From Nocardia sp. CC227C (lineage in GTDB: Bacteria > Actinomycetota > Actinomycetes > Mycobacteriales > Mycobacteriaceae), in assembly GCF_030767025.1 (NCBI RefSeq), contig NZ_JASITE010000002.1, positions 248,001-312,000 of the forward strand: a stretch of 64,000 nucleotides of DNA. The letters run 5' to 3'. How positions within the stretch are numbered: the stretch's first letter is position 1; the number at the start of each line of letters is the position of its first letter. Positions 1-8,023 of this stretch are shown in pieces. The notes beneath the pieces were generated by a model. That model was given only the letters and a program-made list of their open reading frames with translations. It did no database searches and had not been told where the DNA came from. The position numbers and the translations under genes are program-made.

Positions 1-887
1 GCCCCGACTTCGGCCGGTCCGGCCGCGTCGAGCCAGTCGAAGGCGGCCGCCAGGCTCACGATGCCGGTCGTATTCGGCGTGCCAGCCCAGCCCCGCAGCG
101 CGAAGCGGGGGCCGCGCCGGTTGCGCGCCCACACCGCGCCGACGCCGGGCAGCGCCAGCGACTTGTGCCCGGAGAACACGACGAAGTCGACATCGAGGTC
201 GGCCACCGATACCGGCCGATGCCCGACGCTCTGCGCGGCGTCCAGGCAGATCGGCACGTCCGGGCCGACCGCGGCGCGCACCCGGTGCACATTCAGGTCG
301 ACGCCGAACACATGGTGCACATGGGTCACGGCGACGAAGCGGGTCCGGTCGGTCACGATGGACGGCAGTGCCCGGTGGTCGTAGTCCCCGGACGTGGGGT
401 CCACCGGCATGGGCCGCACGGTGACTCGAATACCGCTGCGCGCCAGGCTGTCCCGCAGGTCCAGCCAGGGCCGCAGATTGGCTTCGTGATCGCCGAACGG
501 GGCGATGATCTCGTCACCGTCGGTGAGCAGCTCCGCCAGCCAGTCCCGCGCCACCGCGCGCAGCCCGGCACTGGTGCCGTCGACGAACTCGACCGTCGAC
601 TCGGAGCCGTTGTCGCCCAGCGTCTGCCGGATGCGGTCGCGGGCGGCGTCGATTCGTCGGCCGGTGGCGGTGCCCCACGGGTAGGAGCCGCGCCCGGCAT
701 TGGCGTTGCCGGTGGTCAGATACTCGGTGACGGCATCGAGCACCGCCGTCGGCTTCTGTGTGGTGGCCGCGCTGTCCAGATACGCCAGTCCCGGATTGTT
801 CGCGATGATCGGGAACTGCGCCCGCAACCCCCGCTGCCAGTCCACGAGGCGGTGCAGCACCTCGCCCGGATTCGTCATGGTGGTCAT
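1..887 (-). CDS. SufS-like class V aminotransferase (3' end outside window)
   Basis: PLP-dependent fold-type I enzyme resembling cysteine desulfurases and their class V aminotransferase relatives. About 295 residues are visible; the C-terminus, where a desulfurase would carry its catalytic Cys, lies beyond the window, so desulfurase versus aminotransferase cannot be settled. Seen: the N-terminal YLDSAATTQKP signature (residues 36-46), a HEAN-type stacking region (134-137), the LDAAQS cofactor Asp (D216), and the Schiff-base lysine in SGHKSL (K242). The ATG at 887 lies 4 nt after the stop of the cysteine-synthase/rhodanese gene, so the two are probably co-transcribed. Inference: it handles sulfur or amino groups in a pathway with the two upstream PLP genes. 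Confidence 0.85.
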   Translation of the reverse strand, partial: MTTMTNPGEVLHRLVDWQRGLRAQFPIIANNPGLAYLDSAATTQKPTAVLDAVTEYLTTGNANAGRGSYPWGTATGRRIDAARDRIRQTLGDNGSESTVEFVDGTSAGLRAVARDWLAELLTDGDEIIAPFGDHEANLRPWLDLRDSLARSGIRVTVRPMPVDPTSGDYDHRALPSIVTDRTRFVAVTHVHHVFGVDLNVHRVRAAVGPDVPICLDAAQSVGHRPVSVADLDVDFVVFSGHKSLALPGVGAVWARNRRGPRFALRGWAGTPNTTGIVSLAAAFDWLDAAGPAEVG

Positions 888-891
888 GGCA

Positions 892-2211
892 TCAGTCCCG
901 AACCAGCGGTGCGCCCGCGTCCCGCCAGGCCACGATGCCGCCGCGCAGGCTGCGCGCGTCCCGATGCCCCATTCTCGTCAGCAGCGCCGCGTAGCGAGCG
1001 GACTTCTCGCCGACCGGGCACACCAGCAACACCGGCCGGGCGGAACCGAACGGCAGTCCGCCGCGCAGCAGTTCGTCGAAGAGCTCGTCGACCATATTGA
1101 TCGAGTTCTCGATATGCAGTGCGGTGTAGGCGAATCCGCCGCGCAGGTCCACCACCAGCGGGCGTTCCCGGTCGATCCACTCACGCGCCGCGGGCACGTC
1201 CACCTGGACGGCGGCGGCGATCTCGGCGTCGGTCAGCGTGTCCAGCGAGTTGCGTCGCGGCGGCTGCTTGAACAGGTCGGGGCGGCGCTTGCGGAGGTAG
1301 CTCATATAGCTCTCCACCCGATCGCACACGATGAACACCGCGGTGCGGCGCTCGGTGAGGGTGGCGTCGAGGGCCGAGAGGTGGCGCAGGGCACCGAAAT
1401 ACGCCGCACCGGCGGTGGGTCCGCCGAGGATGCCGCAGCGGCGGTTGAGGGTGAGCATGCCGTCGATGGCCTCGGCGGCGCTCACCGCGTCGAGCGTGTC
1501 GTAGTTGTCCGGGTCGAACAGCCCGACCTCGTTGACCTCGTCGATATTTCGGATGCCGGGGATGAAATCGCTTTTGGCCGCGACCAATCCGATCACCGAG
1601 ACGGCCGGATCGTGTTCGCGCAGCACGCCCGCCACCCCCGACGACGACCCGGCCGTGCCGACGCAGGCGATGAAGACATCCGGGGCCCGGCCGTCGAGAT
1701 CCTTGATGATCTCGGTGGCGGTGCCGACCCGGTGCGCGTCCAGATTGCGCGGATTGAAGTACTGATCGGTGTGCAGGTAGCCGTTGCCCTCCTCGGTGAG
1801 CATCCGGTACATGCGGGTGAGCGGATCCTCGGTGTCGGTCGGGTCCAGGCATTCGGTCTGCCCCGGCAGTTCCTCGATCTGCGCGCCGAGCAACAGCAGC
1901 AGATCCTTGATCTCGGGCACCCGCATGCGGTTGGTGACGCTCTTGAACGACAAGCCGTGCATGGCCGCGATGACCGCGAGCGCCTTGGCGGTATTGCCGC
2001 TGGACAGTTCCACGATGGCGTCGCCGCGCTCGATGGCCGCGGGCAGGTCCTCGCGCACCATATTCCAGGCCGGGCGGTCCTTCACCGAGCCGAACGGATT
2101 GAGCATCTCCAGCTTGGCGTACAGGTCGATATGGCGCAGCCCGTGCACGGTGGGGTCGATCCGGACCAGCGGCGTATCCCCGATGGCGTCGAGAATGCTG
2201 TCGTACTTCAT
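892..2211 (-). CDS. Cysteine-synthase-like PLP enzyme fused to a rhodanese domain
   Basis: 439 residues in two domains. Residues 1-310 are a fold-type II PLP enzyme of the cysteine synthase / SbnA class: Schiff-base lysine in NPFGSVKDRP (K44), substrate-loop SSGNT (70-74), phosphate-binding GTAGSSSG (185-192) and GGPTAG (263-268). Residues about 335-439 are a rhodanese domain with a cysteine loop CPVGEKS (C398), so the persulfide-carrying Cys is present. Its ATG overlaps the stop of the decarboxylase gene (ATGA), indicating translational coupling. A longer in-frame reading through the upstream gene exists, but that is only the alternative frame of the decarboxylase. Inference: it makes a beta-substituted alanine, possibly using rhodanese-bound sulfur; the substrate is unknown. 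Confidence 0.88.
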   Translation of the reverse strand: MKYDSILDAIGDTPLVRIDPTVHGLRHIDLYAKLEMLNPFGSVKDRPAWNMVREDLPAAIERGDAIVELSSGNTAKALAVIAAMHGLSFKSVTNRMRVPEIKDLLLLLGAQIEELPGQTECLDPTDTEDPLTRMYRMLTEEGNGYLHTDQYFNPRNLDAHRVGTATEIIKDLDGRAPDVFIACVGTAGSSSGVAGVLREHDPAVSVIGLVAAKSDFIPGIRNIDEVNEVGLFDPDNYDTLDAVSAAEAIDGMLTLNRRCGILGGPTAGAAYFGALRHLSALDATLTERRTAVFIVCDRVESYMSYLRKRRPDLFKQPPRRNSLDTLTDAEIAAAVQVDVPAAREWIDRERPLVVDLRGGFAYTALHIENSINMVDELFDELLRGGLPFGSARPVLLVCPVGEKSARYAALLTRMGHRDARSLRGGIVAWRDAGAPLVRD

Positions 2212-3647
2212 GAGCGGTTCCCTTTCACCGGCCAGTACTGTTCGTCCAGGCACCACGCCCATCCGCCCGCGGCGCGATGGACCGCGACCGTGCGGGCGAT
2301 GGGCTGCATCAGCGCGTGATCCGCCGCGAAATCCATGAAGTAGCCCGCCGTGTTCACGAAGGCCAGCACATCTCCCGGCTCCGGCGGGCGGGGCAGCGTC
2401 ACCTGGCGGCGGGTGATCAGGTCGTCCTCGAGGCACAGATTGCCCGCCAGGTACACGCCGGTCGGCGTGCCCGGTCGCGACGGCAGCAGCACCGGATCCA
2501 TCAGCACCGCATGATCTTCCGCGCTGATATCGCGAGAATTGGCCGCCAGCCGGACCAGCAGGTCGCCGCCGTGGGTGGTGCGCACCTCGGCGACCCGGGC
2601 CAGGGTGAGGCCGCACTGGTCCACCAGCGCGCGTCCGGGCTCGATGTGTAGGTCGTAGAGGTTCTCCAGCAGCAGGGTGGCGAACGGCCGTTCCAGGCCG
2701 ACGGATTCGCGATCGAGCAACTCGTCCAGGTACCGTGCGCCGGCCGTGTCGCGGTAGGCCGGATACACGCCCAGGGCGCCGCGCAGGGTTCCGGCCTCGG
2801 CGCGCAGGCCGTAGCCGTGGTTCTGCCAGGTCATGGGTGGCCGCAGGCCCAGGACGGCGGTGCCGAGTTCGGTGGTGTAGCGCTCCCATTCGCCGCGGTC
2901 GGCCAGATAGTTCACGCCGAAACCGCCGCCGATGTCGATGGCGGTGGGAGCGAAGCCGCGCCCCAGGGCCTCGTGCATGGCCAGCAGGCAGCCTTCGAGG
3001 GCGAGCGCCTTCTCCTCGATGCCGGTGGTGTCCAGGTGGTAGGACACACCGAGCAAGCGCAGCGCGGCCCGGTGCTCGTCGAGAATGTCCAGCACGTCGG
3101 CGAGTTCGCGGGCGTGCACCCCGAATCGGCTGGGGCGGCTCAGAATCGGCACCCCCGGCGAATCGAAGGCCGAGAGTCGGATCATCACCCGCACCGGCGG
3201 CAGGCCGAAACGGTCGACGATGGCGGCCAGTTCCCGCAGTTCCGCGCGGGAGTCGGCGTTCACCACCGCCCCCACCCGGGCTGCGAGCCACAGGAATTCG
3301 GCGTCCTTGGGTCCGGTCGCCATGATCCGGTCCCCACCGAACCCGGCCGCGAGCACATGCCGCAGTTCGCCCAGCGAGGCGACGTCCACCCCGCACTCCC
3401 CCGCCGCCAGCTCGCGGATCAGCGCACTGGACCGGTTGGCCTTGTGCGCGAAGTACACCGCGCCGCTCAGCCGCCGCCTGTCGTAGACCGCGCGGTACTC
3501 CGCCGCGTTGGCCGTGATCTGTTCGGGTACAATGATATTCAGCGGCGAACCGAGCGCGTCCACCATGGCGGACAGTCGCTCCGGGACCGCGAGGACATCC
3601 CTGATCAGCTCGCTCATCAGCGGCGTCAGAACCAGCTCCGGCTTCAC
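2208..3647 (-). CDS. Type III-fold PLP decarboxylase (diaminopimelate decarboxylase-like, Y4yA type)
   Basis: 479 residues with the alanine-racemase/DAP-decarboxylase barrel architecture. Seen: PLP lysine in YFAHKANRSSALIREL (K69), the VDVASLGEL segment, a His in YHLDT (H204), the glycine loop DIGGGFGV (238-245), EPGRALVD (336-343) for the PLP phosphate, a catalytic-type Cys in LCLEDDL (C405) and a late Tyr (Y436) before FMDFAADH. The overall pattern resembles Y4yA-family decarboxylases rather than LysA. It is the first gene of a minus-strand operon and overlaps the next start by 4 nt. In siderophore clusters a similar decarboxylase (SbnH) works with an SbnA-like enzyme; that parallel is inference only. 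The amino acid decarboxylated is unknown. Confidence 0.85.
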   Translation of the reverse strand: MKPELVLTPLMSELIRDVLAVPERLSAMVDALGSPLNIIVPEQITANAAEYRAVYDRRRLSGAVYFAHKANRSSALIRELAAGECGVDVASLGELRHVLAAGFGGDRIMATGPKDAEFLWLAARVGAVVNADSRAELRELAAIVDRFGLPPVRVMIRLSAFDSPGVPILSRPSRFGVHARELADVLDILDEHRAALRLLGVSYHLDTTGIEEKALALEGCLLAMHEALGRGFAPTAIDIGGGFGVNYLADRGEWERYTTELGTAVLGLRPPMTWQNHGYGLRAEAGTLRGALGVYPAYRDTAGARYLDELLDRESVGLERPFATLLLENLYDLHIEPGRALVDQCGLTLARVAEVRTTHGGDLLVRLAANSRDISAEDHAVLMDPVLLPSRPGTPTGVYLAGNLCLEDDLITRRQVTLPRPPEPGDVLAFVNTAGYFMDFAADHALMQPIARTVAVHRAAGGWAWCLDEQYWPVKGNRS

Positions 3648-3909
3648 CTATCCAACCCCGTCCGAGATTCGGCACCGCGCCTGGCGCAAACCACCGTCCT
3701 ACTTGTCAATCCAGGGTAGCGACCAGTATGGAACCCGGCCGCTTCTCACGGCGCGAGGGGCAGCGAACGGGCAGCAGTCGCTACCGGCAGCAGACTCGAC
3801 CGGGGCGGGCACGAACCGAACCATGCCTCGGTCAAGTTCTGACCAGTCGGATTTGATCCGACAATTTTCCTGGAGATTGCATTGTCAAGTACATGCTCTT
3901 GGTCATTCG

Positions 3910-3915
3910 TATAAT
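3910..3915 (+). promoter_or_regulatory. Perfect TATAAT -10 box ahead of the C58-like gene
   Basis: A consensus TATAAT lies 53 nt before the chosen start, inside an AT-rich stretch (about 3850-3960) unusual for this GC-rich window. A TTGTCA lies upstream at 3882-3887, but the 22-bp spacer is too long for a standard sigma-A promoter, so the -35 is uncertain. Nothing else of note is seen between the divergent genes (3648-3967). Confidence 0.35.
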
Positions 3916-3967
3916 TCGTTGCAGCGGAGCATATTACGATCCACCCCGCCATCGGAGGATGAATACG

Positions 3968-4504
3968 ATGCCCACCACCAAACTGAAGGAATGCCCCCAG
4001 GAACTCTGGCTCGGCGACGTCGGTTATTCGAGCGGCGGAATCTGCTACTACATGAGCGAATACGTGCGCGAGAGCATGTGGAACGGGGTCAAGAAGTTCT
4101 CCGAAGCCGTCGAAGTCGCCAAGAACGCGGTGCCCGCCACGATCGTGAAAGCGGGCAAGGCCAAGAACCTGCGCGACAAGGGCGGCGAAGCACACGGCAA
4201 AGCCCAGCAGACCTACCACCAGATCCCCGCCGACCTGGCCGCCAACAAGGTCTATCGCGTCGGCCTCTGGTTCGGCAAGAACGGCAAGAATCCCGACAGC
4301 GCCCAGCACCAGAACCATGAGGCCGTCGTCCTCACCAGTGGCGGCACCGAAGTCGTCTTCTTCGAACCCAATTTCGGCTTCTACCACGCCGACGAGAACA
4401 CCACCCGCAAAGCGGCGTTCGAGGGAGCGGTTCGCGCCCTCTACACCGGCAATGGAGACCATGCGGAGAACTTCCACTACCGAGAGGACCGCACCGTCAA
4501 ATAG
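3968..4504 (+). CDS. Small YopT-like (peptidase family C58-type) cysteine protease candidate
   Basis: 178 residues. The ATG at 3968 is chosen because GGAGG at 3954-3958 is well spaced for it but abuts the alternative ATG at 3959. The order of residues matches the C58 (YopT/AvrPphB) triad: Cys26 in SGGICYYMSEY, His117 in HEAVVLTSGG, then the acidic position in VVFFEPNFGFY (E133). Family members normally read FFDPNFG, so the catalytic Asp appears replaced by Glu. No signal peptide or membrane segment is seen; the middle (residues 50-85) is Lys/Ala-rich. It stands alone between a divergent operon and a terminator, with no evident immunity gene. The domain call is from motif recognition only. An inactive homologue or toxin-like effector is possible. 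Confidence 0.6.
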   Translation: MPTTKLKECPQELWLGDVGYSSGGICYYMSEYVRESMWNGVKKFSEAVEVAKNAVPATIVKAGKAKNLRDKGGEAHGKAQQTYHQIPADLAANKVYRVGLWFGKNGKNPDSAQHQNHEAVVLTSGGTEVVFFEPNFGFYHADENTTRKAAFEGAVRALYTGNGDHAENFHYREDRTVK

Positions 4505-4544
4505 CGATGATCGACACCGCGTCGTGCGACGGGGTACTCACCGG

Positions 4545-4575
4545 AGCCGCGGATCGCCGATCCGCGGCTTTCGTT
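4545..4575 (+). terminator. Hairpin terminator after the C58-like gene
   Basis: Perfect 11-bp inverted repeat (AGCCGCGGATC / GATCCGCGGCT) with a 3-nt loop, followed by TTTCGTT. It lies 40 nt after the stop codon. Confidence 0.7.
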
Positions 4576-4703
4576 CATGACACACGGAGTCCGCCGACGC
4601 CGATATGGGCGGTGATGAGCCCGAGCGGCACCCGCGCAGCCCACCGAGTGCCACACTGGAGAGGTACCGACGAATTCAGCTCGCGCAAGGAAACACCGAC
4701 GCC

Positions 4704-5285
4704 ATGGCCGCCAATCCCGACCCCGACGACCTGTTCCTCAGCGACGACGAGCGGACACACGCCCTCGACGCGCTCGGCAAGCACTATGCCGACGGACGCT
4801 TGGACAGCACCGAGTTCTACGACCGCTCGGGCGCGATCGCCACCGCCCGCACCCTGGGCTCGCTCGGGGAGGCGTTCAGCGGCCTGCCCGGCGGCGTGCC
4901 GCTGACGCGAGTCAACGGACAGGTGGCCAAGGTCCCCGTCAACGACAACCCCCCAGCGCCGGGTGGCGACAACGCGGCGGCCGAACTCGCCGCGCTCCGC
5001 GCCCGCGGCAACACCATCGACTCACTCGACTGGATCATCGTCGGCATCACCCTCATCACCTTCCTCGTATTCCAGGTGATCGTGGGCTGGGACTATGCCT
5101 GGATCATCTGGCCCTCGCTCATCATCACCCTGAGCATCCCGCGCATGATCCTGCGGTTCAGCGATTCCGACGAAGAGGTGTACGAAGAGCTGAAGAAGTC
5201 CGACGCGGCGGCCCGCAAGAAGCGACTCTCCGAGGCCACCAAACGGATCCAGGAACTCGAGGGTGGCGGCAAAACCGGCGGCTGA
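4704..5285 (+). CDS. DUF1707 (SHOCT-like) domain membrane protein
   Basis: 193 residues from the ATG at 4704, preceded by an AAGGA; this start places the protein at the usual DUF1707 N-terminus. Residues about 8-60 are the DUF1707 domain (LFLSDDERTHALDALGKHYADGRLD...), a short helical region found at the start of many actinobacterial membrane proteins. A Pro/Asp-rich linker follows, then two adjacent transmembrane segments (about residues 112-150, rich in Ile/Trp/Leu) and a charged, probably coiled-coil tail (EEVYEELKKSDAAARKKRLSEA...). Topology and function beyond membrane association are unknown. It is separated from the upstream gene by a terminator. Confidence 0.85.
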   Translation: MAANPDPDDLFLSDDERTHALDALGKHYADGRLDSTEFYDRSGAIATARTLGSLGEAFSGLPGGVPLTRVNGQVAKVPVNDNPPAPGGDNAAAELAALRARGNTIDSLDWIIVGITLITFLVFQVIVGWDYAWIIWPSLIITLSIPRMILRFSDSDEEVYEELKKSDAAARKKRLSEATKRIQELEGGGKTGG

Positions 5286-5640
5286 CACTCAGTATCGCCA
5301 CACGAAGTCCGGGAACAGCCCGCATTCGGTGCGCTGACCACCGCGGTCGCGGTGGCGGCTCCACAGGCGGGTGCCGCCACCGTTTCCGGGGTCGGTGTGG
5401 AGCCGAGGCTCAGCTTCGGGTCGTCGGCCTCCTACGGCACCGGCTGCTCGTACACGCTCACGGTGCGCGCGGAGCCGGGCACTCAGCTGCGCTTCCGCGA
5501 TATCTGGCCGGACCACGAGTCCTGGCGGAACACGAATCCGGACTACGCCACCGCGGGACCGGACGGCAAAGCATCGGTCACCTGGATTCCGAGCGGGACA
5601 GGCGAACACACGCTCGTCGGACCGCACCCGAACCTCCGCC
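5286..5640 (+). pseudogene. Remnant of a small secreted protein (no start, frameshifted end)
   Basis: The reading frame from 5286 carries the tail of a signal peptide (ALTTAVAVAAPQAGAA) followed by a plausible mature domain (VEPRLSFGSSASYGTG, then CSYTLTVRAEPGTQ and TWIPSGTGEHTLVGP). There is no ATG and no ribosome-binding site before the truncated signal peptide, and the frame passes directly out of the stop of the DUF1707 gene. After about 5635 the translation turns Arg/Pro-rich as in an out-of-frame sequence. Interpreted as a 5'-deleted, 3'-frameshifted gene for an exported immunoglobulin-like protein; a very short GTG-started product is the alternative. Confidence 0.45.
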
Positions 5641-5737
5641 CACGGCGGACTCGACGACTCGCCCCGTCACGCGCTGCGGTAATCCGGCCGGTCGCGCAGA
5701 GCGCCCCCATGCGAAAGGCGCTCTGCGACCTCGAGAA

Positions 5738-6112
5738 TCACAGATAGGGTCGGGTGATCATCTCGATGCCGTGACCGGCGGGGTCGCGGAAGTAGACCCC
5801 GCGCCCGCCGTGCTCGGAGTTGATCTCGCCGGGCCGCTGGAAGTGCGGATCGGCCCAGTGCTCCACGCCCCCGTCGGACAGCTTGGCGTACGCGCGATCG
5901 AACAGCGCGTCGTCGACGAGGAACGCGTAGTGCTGCATCTGGATATCGAACGGCGGTTCGGCGAACTGGAGCAGTACCCCGTCCTCGCACAGCAGGTTGG
6001 TGAACACTCCCCACGAGGGCGCGTCGGCGAACTCGAAGATATCCCGGAAGAACGCCGCGGACTCGCGACGGTCCTTGGCGGCGATGATGGTGTGATTGAA
6101 ACGTGCGGACAT
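5738..6112 (-). CDS. VOC-family (glyoxalase/bleomycin-resistance-like) protein
   Basis: 124 residues. The ATG at 6112 is fixed by an AGGAGG directly upstream; longer readings lack one. The protein begins FNHTIIAAKDRRESAAFFRDIFEF, the typical first beta-alpha-beta unit of the vicinal oxygen chelate fold, and ends RGVYFRDPAGHGIEMITRPYL, the typical last strand with the metal-ligand-like Glu. One VOC repeat pair is present, so it would act as a dimer. The substrate cannot be predicted. It stands alone, with the secreted-protein remnant on its 3' side. Confidence 0.85.
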   Translation of the reverse strand: MSARFNHTIIAAKDRRESAAFFRDIFEFADAPSWGVFTNLLCEDGVLLQFAEPPFDIQMQHYAFLVDDALFDRAYAKLSDGGVEHWADPHFQRPGEINSEHGGRGVYFRDPAGHGIEMITRPYL

Positions 6113-6339
6113 GAATCCTCCTGTCGTGATCGATCTGTCGAAGCTGGTGATCGTCACGAAACAGGGTGGGGCCCGCGCATCGGCACGGGATTCTCGCCGG
6201 ACGGTCGGACGCGAGCGCACTGCCCGCGCGGCGCTCAGCGGAGCACCGGGTCACCAATCCGTGTGTGGCACAAGGCCGTCCCGGTAGTCATCATGGCGAG
6301 TATAGCAGTGCGGCACGGACCGACCGCGACCCGCATCGG

Positions 6340-7188
6340 CTACTCGGTCTCCGGCGGCGGCAGCGGAGTCAGGTTCTCACCGTTGAGGATTGCCTTCATC
6401 CGGTGTTCGATGTGCCCCTTCCACTCCGGGTGGGTCAGCACGTAGAGGCGTTCCTCGCGGATGGCGCGCAGCGTCTGGTCGCCGACGATCCGCGGGCTGG
6501 TCCCGTGGGCGAAGAACTGCCGCAGGTCGTCCATGCTCACTTCGGGCGGGAGCTGGCTCGGGCCGACATCGGCGAAGCGGTCGGGGCGGTTGCGGTCGGA
6601 GTCCAGGATGCGCGTATCGACCACGCCCGGCATCAGCACGGAGATCCGGGGCTTCAATCCGCTGCCGACGAGTTCCATGTGGACCGTTTCCGACAGCGCC
6701 ACCACCGCGGATTTGGTCGCGCCGTAGACCCCGGATCCGCCCGCCACGCCCGCCACCGACGCGGTGTTGACGATGTGTGCCTCCTCGTCCTGCTCGATCA
6801 TGATCGGCAAGAAGCTGCGGTGACCGTGCACGACTCCCATGAGATTGACCCCGAGCACCCAGGCCCAGTCGTCGAGCGAGCTCGTCCACGACGGCACGCC
6901 GCCCCCGGCCACCCCGGCGTTGTTGCACAGGATGTGCACGGCCCCGTACCTCTCCAGGGTCGCCGCCGCGAGCGCCGCCACCTCGTCGGGATTCGACACA
7001 TCCGTCACGATGCCGAGCACGTCCCCACCGGCTGACCGCAACTCCGCCGTGGTCGCCGCGAGTGCGTCCTCCTCCACATCGCTGAGGACCACCCGCGTTC
7101 CGGCATCGAGGAACGCCTCGACCATGCCCCGCCCGATTCCGCTGGCCGCCCCGGTGACAACGGCGACCTTGTCGCGCAGATCCCGCAC
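6340..7188 (-). CDS. Short-chain dehydrogenase/reductase
   Basis: 282 residues, from a GTG at 7188 preceded by GGGAGGC. Classical SDR motifs are all present: cofactor-binding TGAASGIG (12-19), NNAG (89-92), catalytic Ser144 in NTASVAG, and Tyr155/Lys159 in YGATK. An Asp (SDVEEDA, residue 37) at the end of beta-2 suggests NAD(H) preference. The C-terminal extension after about residue 225 is typical of actinobacterial SDRs annotated as oxidoreductases of unknown substrate. It is monocistronic. Confidence 0.9.
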   Translation of the reverse strand: MRDLRDKVAVVTGAASGIGRGMVEAFLDAGTRVVLSDVEEDALAATTAELRSAGGDVLGIVTDVSNPDEVAALAAATLERYGAVHILCNNAGVAGGGVPSWTSSLDDWAWVLGVNLMGVVHGHRSFLPIMIEQDEEAHIVNTASVAGVAGGSGVYGATKSAVVALSETVHMELVGSGLKPRISVLMPGVVDTRILDSDRNRPDRFADVGPSQLPPEVSMDDLRQFFAHGTSPRIVGDQTLRAIREERLYVLTHPEWKGHIEHRMKAILNGENLTPLPPPETE

Positions 7189-7348
7189 GGCGCCTCCCTT
7201 TTCGCACGGACAAGACCCTTTCCACCGTACGACGGCGATCGGGACCGCACATCGGCCCCGCGGATGACGTCGCGAATCCGGTTCGGCCGCGGGGCGTGTC
7301 CATAGAGGTCGTGGCCGACAGCGTTAACCGACCGCGGCTGTCGGTGGT

Positions 7349-7696
7349 TCAATCGCCCTGGAGCAAGAGCCGGAACGACGGATGAGCGGGCGTCAGGGGG
7401 CGCACGGCGCGAAAGTCCTTCTCATCCAACGTCAAGATGTCATTGGTGAGGTAGCGCTCGGCGAGCACGACCGTGACCGCGTCGGCCAGGTCGAGGCGGA
7501 GGCCACGGTACTGCTCGATGATCTTCTGGGCGACTCGGAGGTCATCACGGTCCACCTGCGGCACGAGCACCGCGCCCTCCTCTGCCGAGGTGAGCAAGTC
7601 ATCGAGGACGAGATCGGCTGTGCGGCGATCCATTCCGAACCGCGCCACGAGCAGATGATCGACCTCATCCAGCACCAGCGGCGAGACAACCGCAAT
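7349..7696 (-). pseudogene. 5'-truncated PIN-domain (VapC-like) toxin remnant
   Basis: The open frame starts right after an in-frame TGA (7697-7699) and reads VVSPLVLDEVDHLLVARFG... to LDLADAVTVVLAERY and TLDEKDF, which is the middle and C-terminal half of a PIN nuclease including the distal acidic residues. The N-terminal strand with the first catalytic Asp (the usual VLDTS/LDAGP segment, about 40 residues) is absent, and no antitoxin gene is found upstream. A GTG at 7675 could start a 108-residue product, but it would lack the active-site Asp. Interpreted as a decayed toxin gene next to the tRNA. Confidence 0.65.
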
Positions 7697-7757
7697 TCAT
7701 GAACGTAGGGTACTACGTAGGGCATCTACCGGATTCGTGCATTGCCGGAAGAACAAG

Positions 7758-7786
7758 AGAGCCACAGGTCAATGACCTGCGGCTCT
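7758..7786 (-). terminator. Hairpin terminator downstream of tRNA-Ala
   Basis: Thirteen-base arms (AGAGCCACAGGTC / GACCTGCGGCTCT, one mismatch or G-U pair) around a 3-nt loop; on the minus strand it is followed by the pyrimidine-rich TTGTTCTTCC. It lies 10 nt beyond the tRNA 3' end. Confidence 0.65.
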
Positions 7787-7795
7787 GTGGTGGAG

Positions 7796-7868
7796 TGGAG
7801 CTAAGGGGACTCGAACCCCTGACCCCCACACTGCCAGTGTGGTGCGCTACCAGCTGCGCCATAGCCCC
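7796..7868 (-). tRNA. tRNA-Ala (anticodon GGC)
   Basis: 73-nt cloverleaf. The acceptor GGGGCTA pairs with TAGCTCC and contains the G3-U70 wobble that identifies alanine tRNAs. The anticodon arm CCACA-CTGGCAG-TGTGG gives anticodon GGC (reads GCC/GCU), and the T arm has AGGGG-TTCGAGT-CCCCT. CCA is not encoded. A terminator follows. Confidence 0.95.
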
Positions 7869-7988
7869 GTGTTCAGTTTTGTGTCAGCGGGGTGTTCCCC
7901 GCTGGCTTGAACGAAGTTACACCACCGCTGTCGTGCGGACCAAATCGCCTGGATAGGTGGGTGACAAGAGCGATCTTCGGGGGTAGGC

Positions 7989-8004
7989 TCGAACATATGT
8001 TCGA
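7989..8004. promoter_or_regulatory. LexA (SOS) box
   Basis: TCGAACATATGTTCGA is a perfect 16-bp palindrome and an exact match to the mycobacterial SOS-box consensus TCGAAC-N4-GTTCGA. It sits immediately upstream of the ribosome-binding site (AGGGAGG, 8009-8015) of the DUF222 gene and contains an ATG (7997) that could act as an alternative start. Confidence 0.85.
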
Positions 8005-8023
8005 CAGCAGGGAGGTCCGGGTG

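Noticed and set aside
892..3675. Single 927-residue fusion of decarboxylase and cysteine synthase
   Set aside because: The first half is a shadow frame of the type III decarboxylase; the real genes overlap by 4 nt.
7796..7868. Prophage or island attachment site at tRNA-Ala
   Set aside because: No integrase and no repeated tRNA 3' end is seen in the window.
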